A DNA stretch of 64,000 nt from Eucommia ulmoides (GCA_016647705.1 CM028330.1:34795534-34859533); one strand, 5' to 3'. Shown: positions 23,801-33,260, numbered from the stretch's first letter. Numbers and translations: made by a program. Notes: generated from the letters alone by a model not told the origin.

Positions 23801-26800
23801 ATAATTTGTGGCTTGTTAAGCATAACGTTCCGACAGGTCTCCTCCTTTTGGACCTCCGAGAAAACCGCATTAATTGAGGGAAGAGACTGACGACCAATGA
23901 TTCGTCTCCTAACTTCGTCAAGTTCCGGTTTCAGACCTGTTAGGAACTTAAAAACACGATCATCATCCACCAACTTCTTATAGTGGCTATAATCCTCGGT
24001 CGAATGCCATTCATGATCGTCGAACATATCTTGATCTTGCCATATTCTCTTCAATGAATTGAAATACTTGGTGATACTGTCTTCGCCTTGACGGATATCA
24101 CGGAGTTTTAGAGTCAACTCATACTTTTGAGATTGGTTTCCCAGATTAGAATACATCTGATTTACATTGTCCCAAAGTTCTTTCGCCGTAGGGTAACACA
24201 TGTAGTTGGAGCTGATTTCCTCATCCTTAGAGTTTACGAGCCACGTCATCACCATGGAGTTTTCAGCATCCCAAGTCGTATGCGACGGATCTTTGATGGA
24301 GGGCTCCTTTGCATCACCGGTTAGATATCCCATCCGTCCTCGTCCACGGATATACATTCACACCGATTGAGACCAACGCAAGAAATTGGTTCCATTCAGA
24401 CGAACTGAGGTGATTTGGATGGAGTGGGATTCGGAAGGGAGATGCTTTGGTTCGGTAAGTTGGCTGGACCTTGGGATGGATTCCGAGGTAACGTCGGACA
24501 TGGTGAAGGCAAGGGGAAATACCGTCAGAAATTAAGAATCGTCGGGTTGGCCTTCAACGAGTAAATCTCGCGAAACCAAGTTGCTAGATGTACTGAGTTG
24601 ACTCACTGAGAATCACTGAGTTGACTCAGTTTCGTCGATTTCAAGCGAATCCGGCAGCGGTGGCGGTGGCTAGGGCCGCGAGTGTTCGTTGGTGGCTGCA
24701 ATCGAGTTGAAATCGCAAGATCTGTTTCGTACAGATCTCGCGAAGGTTCGTTCGTCGGCTGCTAGGGCTTCGGCGAGGCTGTCGGCGGCAAATAGAGGAC
24801 TGACGAGGCTTCGTTGTCGGTTGTAAAAGGCCGGAGAGTGTTCGTCGGCGGCTGTAGAGGATCGGCGAGGCTTCGTCAGTTGTAATGAGGGCTCGTCGTC
24901 AACTGTAGGGGAGCTTTCGTTCGTCGCCTGGCTGTAAGAGACGCTGGCGAACTTTTGTCGGCTGTTGTTGGATGCCGGCGAACGTCGTCGACGACTACAA
25001 TGGCCGGCGGCGAACTTCGAAAGCTTGTAAAGGGCCGGCGGCTGCTGCAGAGGCTAGGGTTTTTTGGGTTTTAGCTCTGATACCAACTTGAAATGAATTA
25101 ATCAATTGTATATTTCATTAATCATACAATATGAGACTACATATAGGAAAACTTAAGAACTAAAAAAGGTAAATAACTAATTACAATTAACTATTTTCCT
25201 AATCTGTATATTTGACTTTCCATATATACAAATACTACCAATATTGAATATTCCAACAAGTACTTAATTTTAAAAGTACCGTATGTTTTGCACTTAAAAA
25301 AATGTACTTCTAAAAAATAAAAATAAAAGTAAAAACATGAGTTTAAGTACAAAATAAGTGGTTTTAGTTTCTTCAAGTTTTATATTGTAAGAGATCAATG
25401 GAGATTGATGGACTACCTCTTCACCCACTTTTATTCAATTATTAATGTTTTTTTTTTTTTTTTTGAATTTTTGCTTTTGCTTATAGGTAACAATTGTTTT
25501 ATGTTATTATTATTTTATTTTTATTTTTTATTTTTAGAAGTACTTGGAAAAAGCATTAGCAAACGGTGCCTAAGCATTTCTTGATGCATGTAACTATGCA
25601 TTCCTTGGCATATTATTAAACCTCAGGCCCTTTTGTGTGGTGCTTATGTTTATACTTTCTATGCACAATCTTAGGTCTTCTCGATGGGTCAGATGTGTCT
25701 TAGATCTCATTTTTAATTCCATATAATGAACTTTGATTCGTATGATAAAGAGAGTCAATGCTAGGAATGCATTCGGGTATGGAAGGCAATGTAAAGGACT
25801 ATCTTGGATATCCCTATTTGAATAACTGAAATAGTGAAGTGTGAATAACTGGGTATGTGAAGCAACTTTGTCTCATACATTGTTGCTGTTGTTGTAATTA
25901 CTATGATTGTTCTAACTGGTGGAAACCATTGCTAGCCTCTTGTAGTCTTTTCCTTTTTGATTGAACTTCTCAGTTTTTGATGGGTGTTCGTTAAAACTTC
26001 TGGAATTGATCTAACGAATCTAACTATAAATGTTGTTGTGGCTTTACAATCATGAGAGGTAGGAATAATACCCTTTCTTTTGTATGATTTCCAGGATTTA
26101 GGTTTGAAATAGTGTAGGTAAAAAATTGCCTTAATCCTCCTTTCGGCCATGAGCAAGATATCAGTTCCTAAATGAAGGTGCATTTGCACTGGTTTAAAGA
26201 ACTCAGTAATCAAATTTAGCTTATTGTGCTATTTAAACTCCTATCTCCCTTTGCTTTCAAAAAATAACTTATATATGAAAATGCTAGGGTGGGAAGTGGG
26301 AACTCAATACCTGTGATCCTGCTCATAACCTTAATGATGCGATGCAAGTCTATAACTAGCTTGCCACTGCCACGTGTTTCATTGAACTCTCTATCTGTAT
26401 TATTTTGACTCTGAACTAGTAATTCTGATTTCTGTCTTCTGAAGTTTCAGTGTCTTGCTATATCCTCATTTCCGGACAAAAGTGCATTTTGTATTTATTC
26501 AATAATTCAGTTTGTCTTTAATGTTCTTTTAAACCATATCATATCCTTTGCACTAATATTTTTTTCCTGGGTTTGCTATTGGTGATTGGAAACTGAACAA
26601 TTAATTATCCTTCTATTTCTTCCCTTTTTTGGTGCAGACAAGAAATGTTAATCCAAAAAGACATTTAGGCGAACTTCCGGCATTTGTTTCTTCTATACTT
26701 AAAAGAATATCAATGTTTAAAAAGCTTGATAGCACTATAGATACGGATGTGGACCAATTGACGGTATGTTGCAACAATTTCTCTGGAAGCTCATGTTATA

Positions 26801-29800
26801 TCTCTCTGCACTGAAAAAATTCCAGCTTCCTATGTTATGTTCTGTACTGGGTGCAAAGTGATTTAGCTGCAATTTTGAATATTGACAATTGTATTTTCCA
26901 TTTTTCTTAATATTATTTTTAATTTACAACTAACAAAGCACTGTTACTTTCTCACAGGTTAATGAGTATACACCAGGAGTGGGATTGGCCCCACATATAG
27001 ATACACATTCAGCATTCGAAGGATCAATTTTTAGTCTATCGCTGGCAGGGCCTTGTATTATGGAATTTAGGAAATATTCTGGCAGAGCTTGGCTTGAACA
27101 GTTTGCTCCAAGTACTGACAGAGAATTGGAAAATTCTGACAATAGCTTAAATTTCTCAAGAAGGGGTATTTATCTTCCCCCTCGGTCAATGCTATTGTTA
27201 TCTGGCGAGGGAAGATATGCTTGGCATCATTACATTCCCCATCACAAGGTAAGATATGCTTGGCATCATTACATTCCCCATCACAAGGTGTACATGACTG
27301 AGCTGTCAACTGATTTTTGTATACTTGATATTTACTGTACACATGTTTCATTTCCACGTGCAAGATAGCTCCTTTAGCATTTATTCATATTCCTATTATA
27401 AAAAAGGAAACAGCAAGACAAAAGAGGGAGGGAGCTCCTTTAGCTTTATTTTAGAATATGATAGGTCTAAAATTTTGGGTTCTAGCAAGGAGGAGGGGGA
27501 AAAAGTTGGAAGAGCCGTTATTCCGAGGAGAAACAAGAAAATCTTATTCCAAGTCAAATATTATCAGGCCTTGCTGAGTACTGAGATTATTGCAGAAGCA
27601 ACCATTGTAAGATTGAGTTACTGACAAACATTCTTCTAGGCTTTAGCCTGTTATTAGGTGATTGTTTGGAGATCTTGAGAAGCAAATATATGCTCAAGAA
27701 ACACAACATGATGGGACACATAATTTTTGTGCAACTGGATCGAAACAACAATATCCCTTTTTGTCCCTCACTATAATCTAAAAAGACACTCATGGTAGAA
27801 CATGAAGATAACTTAGTATGCTTTGCATTTGGTCGAAGAACAAACAAGTACACCCAAATACTTTTAAGGAAGAATAATTAGGAGCACGACCATACCACTT
27901 TTTAAATGGAGACAGACCTAAAGCATGAGAATGGGATCTAATTAATTAAGTTCACGGCAATAAGGATTGTTTCTCCCCAAACTGCATATGAATAGAGGCA
28001 GATAGTAATAGGAAACGAGCAGTTTCAATAATGTGCTTATGTTTCCTTTCAACAATATCATTTTGCTTGGGATGTTAGTACACGGGGTTTGATGAATTGT
28101 TCCATCTAAAGCTAGCAAGTCAGTGAAAGGATTATTAGTATACTCCCCACCCAAATCACATTAAAAGCACTTGATAGCAAAATATTGGGTCTTAACAAGA
28201 GCTCGAAACGTTTGAATAATCAGAATCACATAATTGACTAACAGAACCAAGATTCAATACAAGATTGTTAATATGATAAACACTCGAAAGAGTTAACCAA
28301 GGTGTGATAACAAAACTAATGCCTGCTAATGGCTTTGGAGTACCATCAACAGCCATAACAGATACAAATGATGTAAGATTTAAAGAAACAAAGGATGACA
28401 AGTCAGGTGACATGATGAGAGGCTCCAAAATCTAGGATCCATATAGAGGATGACATACCTGAAGAACTAGGGGGAAATAAACTTTACCAAGGAATTTATG
28501 AAATTGCTCACTAAGGGCTGCCATTGTGAGATTAGAAGATGCTGGGTCTCCAAAGCCAAACAAATTCGATGAGGGTACAATTGCTATAGTGTTAGGATGT
28601 AGAGGCTTGTAAGGTCGTTTTTGAGATTGATATTCAGATTTCCACGGCGGCGGTTGTTGTTTTTGTTGTTACTGCTGTTGCATTCTACTCAATTTAGTGC
28701 ATTAAGCTTTCCTATAACCCTTCTACTTACAAAAGTTGCATTCATAAAAAACAAGTCTCGAATAAGGCTTGTTTTGATGATTAGAAGGTAGTTTGGAAGA
28801 AATTGGCAGAATAGATGGGCTACGATGCAAAGTTCTCCCACAAAGTCCTTCAAAATCATCACATAACACCATAAAAATTTGGACCAAACGTTGTTTTTCT
28901 CTACAAGCAATGTGCGTAGTACACACTCGTAGTTCTGCAGATTCGGTGGGGCCAATTAATCCCAAAGATTTGTCATAGTGGAGTAGAATTCCTTAATACT
29001 CATATCATTCTATTTCAGTGCTCGAATATCAATTCTAATTGGTATTGTTTCGCAAAATTAGACTGCGTGTACGACCTTGATATATGTTCCTAGACCTCTT
29101 TGTTGTAATTATGCTTCACCAATTGCATGCCAATCGAATGATCAACAAAGTTGTTAATCCAAATGATAATTTTTGAGTTGTTTACCTCCTAAGTGTCTAA
29201 CGAAGCTATATAATCTTCAGGCTTTTGATCTATGGGTTTAACCAACGCACCACTAATATAACCACACTTTTTTTTGCCTGTAAGAATTGTTTTTTTATCA
29301 TACAACTTCAATACGAATTTTTTTCCCCATTCAATCTCACACTACTAATAGACTGAAGCAAATTATCCCTTTCGGAAGCCATTATGAACATCAACAAAAG
29401 AAAGACACAAATCGAATATGACGGAGAAAGAAAATCAAATACCAGAAACGGTACGATAATTCGTTGCAGAAAAAGCACATTGGAGTTGTGTTGAAGCCAA
29501 AACTGTATGGACACTAAAATCATAGTTGTATGGACGCCGGATCTGTACGGACACCAAAAATCACATTTCGATCCGTGGTCGTTGTGGATGAGATCAAACT
29601 TTCTTCCATGAGATTAGGCTCTTCATACCATGTGAAGATCAATTAATAGAGTAGAGTGTAGAGAGAAAAGAGAAAAAGGAGGCTATGGTTTATGTGAATA
29701 ATGAATACAAAAGTACTTGAGAATACCTAGAAAACATAACTTATATAGGCTTACAATAGAAAAACCTAGAAAATGAAGAAAACTCTGTTCCACCCTTAAT

Positions 29801-31181
29801 ACTAAGTAATAATAATATCTCTAATAACAAGATCAATGACATTTGCTTTTGTTGCCTTTGTGAGGGAATAACTATCGCCTACCTGCCTTTGATGTGGTTT
29901 TTTTTGCTGTTAGTTACTGCTTAAATGGATAATGACCAAAATGTGTGTGGATATTAACGGATGCTTCTTCAGGTTGATGTTGTGAAGGATCGCGAAATCA
30001 GAAGAGGTCCAAGGAGAGTCTCCTTCACATTTCGCAAGGTGCGTGCAGTTTAAGACTTTGGTCTCTCCACATAAGTTTGGCTGCTATTTTATTGCTTCTT
30101 GCTTCTCATTTACTTGTAGTCTATAGCATGCAATGGCATTGGAAACAAAATGGCTGATCGAGTTTCATCAGTATTTTCTTCATTCGACGTAATTCTCATT
30201 TAGTACCAACCTTACCCTACTTATCCCATTGTAAATAGGATCCCTAGCCTTGTATTTGAGATAATTCTGTTGTTTTTCAATTCAGTGCGATCTTCAGAGA
30301 AGAATAATTAGTGTGACATTTAGAGGAAGAAAAGTAGTAGGACAGATCAGTTGTCTCTTCCTGATATATTTCATTATAAGGTCAACGATTACGAGTAGGG
30401 AAGAGCCCTTGAATAGAAAAAAATAATAATGTCTAACACACGCCAGGATTTTTTTTTACTAACATATGATTGGAAATAAATCTCTGAAAGGAACAAAGAC
30501 TTGGTAAAGATATCTTCCAACTGAGTACCCAAGCAAACATCGAGAGTGACAATCTGTCTCCTCGTCAACAAATCCAAATTGTTGGTGATAAAAAAAGCAT
30601 CCTAATTGTCACAATGCATCTCGGTAAGAAACATCATATTGAGATCCTCAAAAAGAGCAAAACCCACAATGTCTCTGAGGCTATATGAGCCATGGCACGA
30701 TATTTTTCCTTGGCAGTAAAACAATCAACAATAATCAGTTGTACTATAACAAGTAATCAAACTGCCCCAACAATGGTAAAATAATCAGAGGTAGAGTTAC
30801 CTATTGGAGCGACAACCAACTCGCGTAGCTTTATTTGAGCTTGTTGGAATATTTAATATTTCTATTAATGTAGTGAAGCGGATAGCTTAGTCTTTATGTT
30901 TGTATTAGGTCCCTCATTAATGAGGTGGTTGCCTCATTAATGAAGTGGTTGGTTGGTGGACTCTTCCCTATAAATAGAGGGAGGGTTGAGTGGTAGTAGT
31001 AGATGTACATATAGAATATAGTCCATTGTAGTGCACTATACTCGTTTACATATCATCTTCTTTATCTTCTGAATATATGTTTTTCAATGAAAGGATGCAA
31101 GTCACTATTTTGCATATTTTGCAGGTAAGGGGAGAACCCTGCGTATGTGAGTTTCCTCAATATTGTGATTCTCGGAGGTAG
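11535..31181 (+). CDS. ALKBH8: ALKBH8-type tRNA-modifying dioxygenase: RRM + AlkB domain (7 coding exons)
   Basis: The exons are 11535-11837, 13480-13575, 13744-13830, 26638-26763, 26958-27248, 29973-30038 and 31125-31181. All junctions are GT-AG and in phase 0, giving 341 residues. The N-terminus holds an RRM (about residues 17-95; RNP2 LYVANC, RNP1 RVIVSY). The AlkB domain has HID (217-219) and a distal histidine (about 295 in [12 protein letters not shown]) for Fe(II). R316 and R322 in RVSFTFR are for 2-oxoglutarate. A C-terminal CVCEFPQYC resembles the zinc-binding tail of animal ALKBH8. From family knowledge, ALKBH8 hydroxylates mcm5U at the wobble base of certain tRNAs. Plant proteins lack the fused methyltransferase, which is a separate TRM9. 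The ATG at 11535 was chosen because MGLPKF is the expected family start; an in-frame ATG lies 39 bp upstream. No disabling lesion is seen. Confidence 0.9.
11838..13479. other. ALKBH8 intron 1
   Basis: Non-coding, AT-rich. A C7/A-rich patch lies at 13044-13071. No mobile element is recognised. Confidence 0.8.
13480..13575 (+). CDS. ALKBH8: ALKBH8 coding exon 2
   Basis: Encodes 32 residues (102-133), including [17 protein letters not shown], the linker and start of the AlkB fold. Acceptor TGTTCAG, donor AAG|GTTAGA. Confidence 0.9.
13744..13830 (+). CDS. ALKBH8: ALKBH8 coding exon 3
   Basis: Encodes 29 residues (134-162), including [16 protein letters not shown], the nucleotide-recognition region of ALKBH8-type AlkB domains. 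Acceptor TTACCAG, donor GAA|GTAAGT. Confidence 0.9.
13831..14504. other. Start of the 12.8-kb intron 3
   Basis: Pyrimidine-rich non-coding sequence with an (AAAT)n run near 14218-14239. Intron 3 spans 13831-26637 and holds the chromovirus and copia insertions listed separately. Confidence 0.7.
14505..17234 (+). pseudogene. Truncated Ty3/gypsy chromovirus pol (RT-RNaseH-INT-chromodomain)
   Basis: The order is pol of a plant chromovirus. A broken RT start (about 14505-14870) is followed by RT palm with YFDDILIYS (14872-15309). RNase H remains include [19 protein letters not shown] (about 15545-15600). Then come an integrase zinc-finger region (15950-16130), a broken integrase core (16164-16830) and a chromodomain (17023-17170, with [16 protein letters not shown]). 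Stops and frameshifts separate these blocks, and gag, protease and the 5' LTR are missing. A purine tract (17222-17234) precedes a 3' LTR. The element lies sense-oriented in ALKBH8 intron 3. Chromodomains in this group are thought to guide integration to heterochromatin. Confidence 0.85.
17235..17600 (+). mobile_element. 3' LTR of the chromovirus fragment
   Basis: It begins TGATGGGGATCG right after the purine-rich tract. It contains four imperfect copies of GTTATTCCTATTTTGTTAAG and a TATA-like CTATATAATGAGG (about 17491). The right end is not clear and is placed near the T-rich tract. No matching 5' LTR is found in the window. Confidence 0.5.
17601..19880. other. ALKBH8 intron 3, middle part
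   Basis: AT-rich non-coding sequence without a recognised element. A CACTACAGGAAA string at 18850 resembles a CACTA-transposon terminus, but no partner end was found. Confidence 0.5.
19936..20108 (-). repeat. Copia 3' LTR
   Basis: 173 bp. The purine-rich GCTTGAGAGGGAG (minus strand, 20109-20121) adjacent to it is the polypurine tract. Confidence 0.9.
20116..21459 (-). CDS. Copia reverse transcriptase and RNase H
   Basis: A 447-codon open frame. It starts inside the RT domain ([20 protein letters not shown]) and contains the [10 protein letters not shown] block, the catalytic [10 protein letters not shown], and RNase H with YTDADWAG and SSAEAEYK. It ends with [15 protein letters not shown] near the 3' LTR. 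The frame is uninterrupted. Upstream of 21459 the same coding region continues with stops (near 21540-21620), so the ATG is only the first internal methionine and not a true start. Confidence 0.85.
   Translation of the reverse strand: MAKEFTQTYGIDYQKTFAPIAKINSIRVLLSLSVNLDWPLHQLDVKNAFLNGDLEEEVFMSLPPGFERKIGQGKVCKLKKSLYGLKQSPRAWFERFGTTVKGQDYQQSQADHTMFYRHSIDGKIVILIVYVDDIILTGSDSDELRRLEGKLADNFEIKDLSPLKYFLRMEFARSKGGIFVSQRKYVLDLLKETGLLGCKAVETPSEPNEKLQPAKPEAVINQEQYQRLVGRLIYLSHTRPDIAFAVSMVSQFMHSPGQEHFDAAYRILRYFKGTPGKGILYKKRGHHLVEVYTDADWAGSITDRRSTSGYCTFVGGNFVTWRSKKQNVVARSSAEAEYKSVAHGICEVLWINRLLGELKISNSVPMKVYCDNKSAIAIAHNPVLHDRTKHVEVDKHFIKEKIDSGQICMPYVPTTEQIADILTKGLPKKRFNYLVCKLTMEDIFIPA
21460..22074 (-). 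pseudogene. Copia integrase-RT linker, disrupted
   Basis: The variable, proline/serine-rich linker between integrase and RT. It is read in another frame from its neighbour: a frameshift lies at about 22130. Further stops occur near 21616 and 21563. The RT N-terminal segment [11 protein letters not shown] is recognisable. Confidence 0.7.
22075..22701 (-). pseudogene. Copia integrase, defective
   Basis: It continues the gag-protease frame after a TAA stop at 22702-22704 in an A/T run. The catalytic glutamate region [15 protein letters not shown] is present. The block that should hold the second catalytic aspartate reads ILRTEYFN: the expected D-N-G segment is missing without a frame change, so a short in-frame deletion has removed an active-site residue. 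The C-terminal [14 protein letters not shown] motif ([17 protein letters not shown]) is present. Confidence 0.8.
22702..24501 (-). pseudogene. Copia gag, protease and integrase N-terminus, two stops
   Basis: The gag start is best placed at the ATG at 24501. The frame is broken by TGA at 24358-24360 and then open to TAA at 22702-22704. It shows a UBN2-type gag, a CCHC zinc knuckle ([14 protein letters not shown]), the aspartic protease site [12 protein letters not shown], the GAG-preintegrase region ([10 protein letters not shown]...CESC) and the integrase start with the first catalytic aspartate ([10 protein letters not shown]). Confidence 0.85.
24502..25072 (-). other. Copia 5' leader
   Basis: The untranslated stretch between primer site and gag. 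It is unusually GC-rich on a TCGTCGGC/GGCGAAC theme compared with the AT-rich surroundings. Confidence 0.6.
25086..25258 (-). repeat. Copia 5' LTR
   Basis: 173 bp. The primer-binding site is immediately internal to it. Confidence 0.9.
25574..26637. other. ALKBH8 intron 3, 3' end
   Basis: AT-rich intron sequence ending in the acceptor TTGGTGCAG. No element recognised. Confidence 0.7.
26638..26763 (+). CDS. ALKBH8: ALKBH8 coding exon 4
   Basis: Encodes 42 residues (163-204), starting [17 protein letters not shown] and ending DVDQLT just before the conserved NEY of the AlkB core. Donor ACG|GTATGT. Confidence 0.9.
26958..27248 (+). CDS. ALKBH8: ALKBH8 coding exon 5: catalytic core
   Basis: Encodes 97 residues (205-301). 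It contains VNEY, the iron-binding HID (PHIDTHSAF), [13 protein letters not shown] and the distal-histidine segment [12 protein letters not shown] at its 3' end. It ends AAG|GTAAGA. An identical copy of the last 37 coding and 2 intronic bases follows at once (27251-27289) and offers a second donor (AAG|GTGTAC) 39 bp downstream in the same frame. Confidence 0.88.
27212..27289 (+). repeat. Exact 39-bp tandem duplication across an exon-intron junction
   Basis: Units 27212-27250 and 27251-27289 are identical. The junction of the units creates GTAAGA, a better donor consensus than the GTGTAC that ends the second unit. Use of the second donor would insert 13 codons without a stop, repeating [11 protein letters not shown]. 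Confidence 0.97.
27640..29829 (-). pseudogene. Degenerate copia element: 5' LTR, gag, protease, integrase
   Basis: In ALKBH8 intron 5, antisense. The 5' LTR is 29631-29829 (TGTTATTAGAG...TTCACA on the minus strand). The primer site TGGTATGAAGAGCC (29617-29630) is a decayed tRNA-Met type. The gag start is near 29382 ([19 protein letters not shown]). The protease-region remnant is at 28190-28430 ([14 protein letters not shown]). The integrase remnant at 27940-28160 has GGEYTNNPF and [10 protein letters not shown]. The post-integrase block at 27640-27853 has [22 protein letters not shown], RNase H and 3' LTR are absent. Many stops. Confidence 0.8.
29973..30038 (+). CDS. ALKBH8: ALKBH8 coding exon 6
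   Basis: Encodes 22 residues (302-323), with [13 protein letters not shown] carrying the two arginines that bind 2-oxoglutarate. Acceptor TTCTTCAG, donor AAG|GTGCGT. Read-through would stop after four codons at 30051. Confidence 0.9.
30390..30840 (-). pseudogene. Copia RNase H C-terminal remnant
   Basis: In ALKBH8 intron 6. Frame pieces include [25 protein letters not shown] and [12 protein letters not shown], the conserved end of copia RNase H. Interrupted by stops. Confidence 0.7.
30842..31080 (+). mobile_element. Possible solo LTR in the last intron
   Basis: It starts TGTTGGAATATTTAAT, a copia-like LTR start, and has a TATA-like CCTATAAATAGAGGG (about 30969). The right end and target duplication could not be defined. 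If real, it inserted into the copia remnant at 30390-30840, less than 100 bp from the last exon. Confidence 0.4.
31125..31181 (+). CDS. ALKBH8: ALKBH8 coding exon 7
   Basis: Encodes [18 protein letters not shown] and the TAG stop. The CxC-x5-C spacing matches the cysteine tail of ALKBH8 proteins. Acceptor TTTTGCAG. Confidence 0.88.
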   Translation, partial: VRGEPCVCEFPQYCDSRR

Positions 31182-32425
31182 AAGTAGAATGAATGACAAA
31201 CGCAATGCAAACAGAATTCTTACAGTAATTTGCTGATACCACACCACATTCATGAGTTCAGATTATGGGTCTAAGAAAATAGATGGGCATGTATTTTCCT
31301 GTGAAGGGTGGATAGTACATAGGTGGCTATAATGAGTATGGCCGAGGTCATATATCATAATAGGAGTTGGGTTCTGAGATGGCATCTAATTTATTTGAGG
31401 AATCTCGTAGCAAAAGTGACTATTCTTCCAGTAAGTCTCATTTGTGTATTTTGCTTATCAAATCAGGCTAGCAAAAATGAACACGATATGTAAGGGCTGG
31501 GTTGTGGCTGGGGGTGAGTTGTGTGAAGAATAATTGTGCTACTCTCACCAAAAATGCTTAGAAACAGGTTTTGCAACTTAATGCTGTTTCTCGCACTTAG
31601 TGCTGTTTCGCTCATTTGGTACTGGAATTCACAATTTATAATAATGATTCATAAGCAAATATATTGAAGAATAATCCCTAAATGGTCCAATCATGTTGCT
31701 TGACCATCCTATATACCTACTTGTATATTCTAATATTCACAACGAATACTAAACCCAACTGGAAAAAGAAAAAAAGTGGGCATAAAAGTAAAATATTTTA
31801 ATCACTGGGTTATTTTAGCATAACCAATATAGCGTATACCCAATGCCTAAAGTGCTTGTAGCTCAAAGTGAGGAGTTTATGATATCGGTGTTTCTATGTA
31901 GCATGAAGTTTCCACTAATGAGAGGATAACAATTTATTATCTTCAATTCTGTTTTCTTCCCATAATTCAGTTTAAACAAGTTGAATGCAGAACATATACA
32001 GATTTGCCGTTGTGTTGCTGCCTCCTGTTTCATTGTACCACATTCACGAAAATTAGCAAAAAAATCCCGACTTAAGAGAAACATAGTTTATAGAGTAGAT
32101 CATAATACTAACATGTCTTTGGCCTACAGAACGCAAGATACTGATGGCCCAAACCATAACTTGGCAAGGCAATTGAAATCGAATAACGTAAAGCAAGAAT
32201 AGCTGCAAGCATCAATTCAAGTGCAAGTTATACTTGCCATCTTTTTGTAGTGTAAGAAAACTATAAGAGATTTATGCTATTTATCTTCCTTGTCATTTTG
32301 CAGCTACCATGGATCTCTCGCCATTTTATAAATACCAATTAACCCGCCATCCTATGAAGTCATTATCCTTGCTTGATGTCATCATTATTTTGTGGATAAA
32401 TATTTTCCTTCTAATAATAAGGCAC
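31182..32425. other. 3' UTR and downstream flank of ALKBH8
   Basis: Expected to contain the 3' UTR. No unambiguous AATAAA close to the stop was singled out. No other gene recognised. Confidence 0.5.
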
Positions 32426-32800
32426 TTTTTACTGAGACAATTTGCCCTTATAATTAAAATACTAAAGTACATAGTTGTAGGAGTGGGAGAGGGCTTGCAA
32501 TTCATCATGTTTGCTTTGTCCAAAGAAGATCAACAAAATATTTACTTTGATGAATAAGTATTCTGGATTCAGTGTATTCAACTTTCATTCCTAGAAAGTA
32601 AAAAAACTTCCCTAGATCTTTCATGGCAAATGTTTGGTTTATGGTTTGGATGAGTTGATATACACTTTTTGAGGAACTTCCTGCAACTACGTATACTAAG
32701 AGAATAGTTAGATGACGATCACCAACTTTAACGAACAAAGAGGTATCTGCATTGCTTGTTTGAAACCCTTGTTCATGTAGAAATATTGTAAGCATAGAAA
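32426..32800 (-). pseudogene. Copia reverse transcriptase remnant
   Basis: The frame reads HEQGFQTSNADTSLFV, then LLVYV directly joined to AGSSSKSV, then FAMKDLGKFFYFLGMKVEY and NCKPSPTPTT. The catalytic YVDD motif is missing because the DD and neighbouring residues are deleted. Only this RT piece remains. Confidence 0.8.
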
Positions 32801-33260
32801 ACTAGGACCTAAGTGTTTTTTGAGCCCATATAAGGATCCATATAAGATCACTCAGTCGACCGGCTTCCCTATCGGTTGACTAGTTGCCCTTCCAATGGGT
32901 TGTTTTTCAACTGTTAGAAACTTGGTCGATCAATCAGATGTCAGCTGCCAAAAACACATCCAGTATCTTCCAGGCAACCGACCATCTCGTTGGTCCACGG
33001 TTCAGGCCAGAAGCTCAACTTTTAGCATACTGATTCTCCTAGTCGATCGACCGTCCAAGCCTGAATTCCATTCTTTTCTATTTTTAAAACATTTTCTTGA
33101 TCAACACTTTATGGAAAACGTTTAGACCCTTAAATTTATCATTTCTTAACATGACACACATAATGTAATCAATTTCATAAGTATTGTGCGTGATCCTAAT
33201 CAGATTGCATTAAAAACATAAAAATATTGAGTTGTTTTATTGAGAAATACAGAAAAATCT
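32801..33260. repeat. LTR-like fragment with GTCGATCGACC motifs
   Basis: Repeated variants of (A/G)GTCGATCGACC/GGTTGACT occur through 32850-33050, followed by TTAACATGACA. The same succession is seen at the window start and at 62370-62670, suggesting pieces of one long-LTR family. Confidence 0.4.

Larger units (their letters stand above)
19936..25258 (-). mobile_element. Full-length Ty1/copia retrotransposon (5.3 kb), nested in a MITE
   Basis: The two 173-bp LTRs (19936-20108 and 25086-25258) differ by about four substitutions by eye. A perfect 5-bp duplication, AGTAC, flanks the element (19931-19935, 25259-25263). In the element's orientation the LTR starts TGTTGGAATATT. The shared sequence ends ...TTTCAAGT, an unusual GT end rather than CA. 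The primer site TGGTATCAGAGCT (25073-25085) abuts the 5' LTR. The order gag-PR-INT-RT-RNaseH defines copia. It is antisense to ALKBH8. Coding lesions (see components) make it non-autonomous. Confidence 0.9.
19881..25570. mobile_element. PIF/Harbinger-like MITE split by a copia element
   Basis: The left end GGCATCGTTTGATAACGC and the inverted right end GGCACCGTTTGCTAATGC form terminal inverted repeats. TAA flanks both sides (19878-19880 and 25571-25573). Removing the copia insertion leaves about 360 bp. The ends resemble those of the elements at 3523, 4655 and 35264, but the interior (AAAGTAC/GTACTTTT motifs) differs. It must be older than the copia element inside it. Confidence 0.65.

Noticed and set aside
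30001..30054. ALKBH8 ending at the stop after exon 6 (30052-30054)
   Set aside because: Read-through would add only VRAV; the conserved cysteine tail is present at 31125-31181 with a good acceptor, so the stop lies in intron 6.
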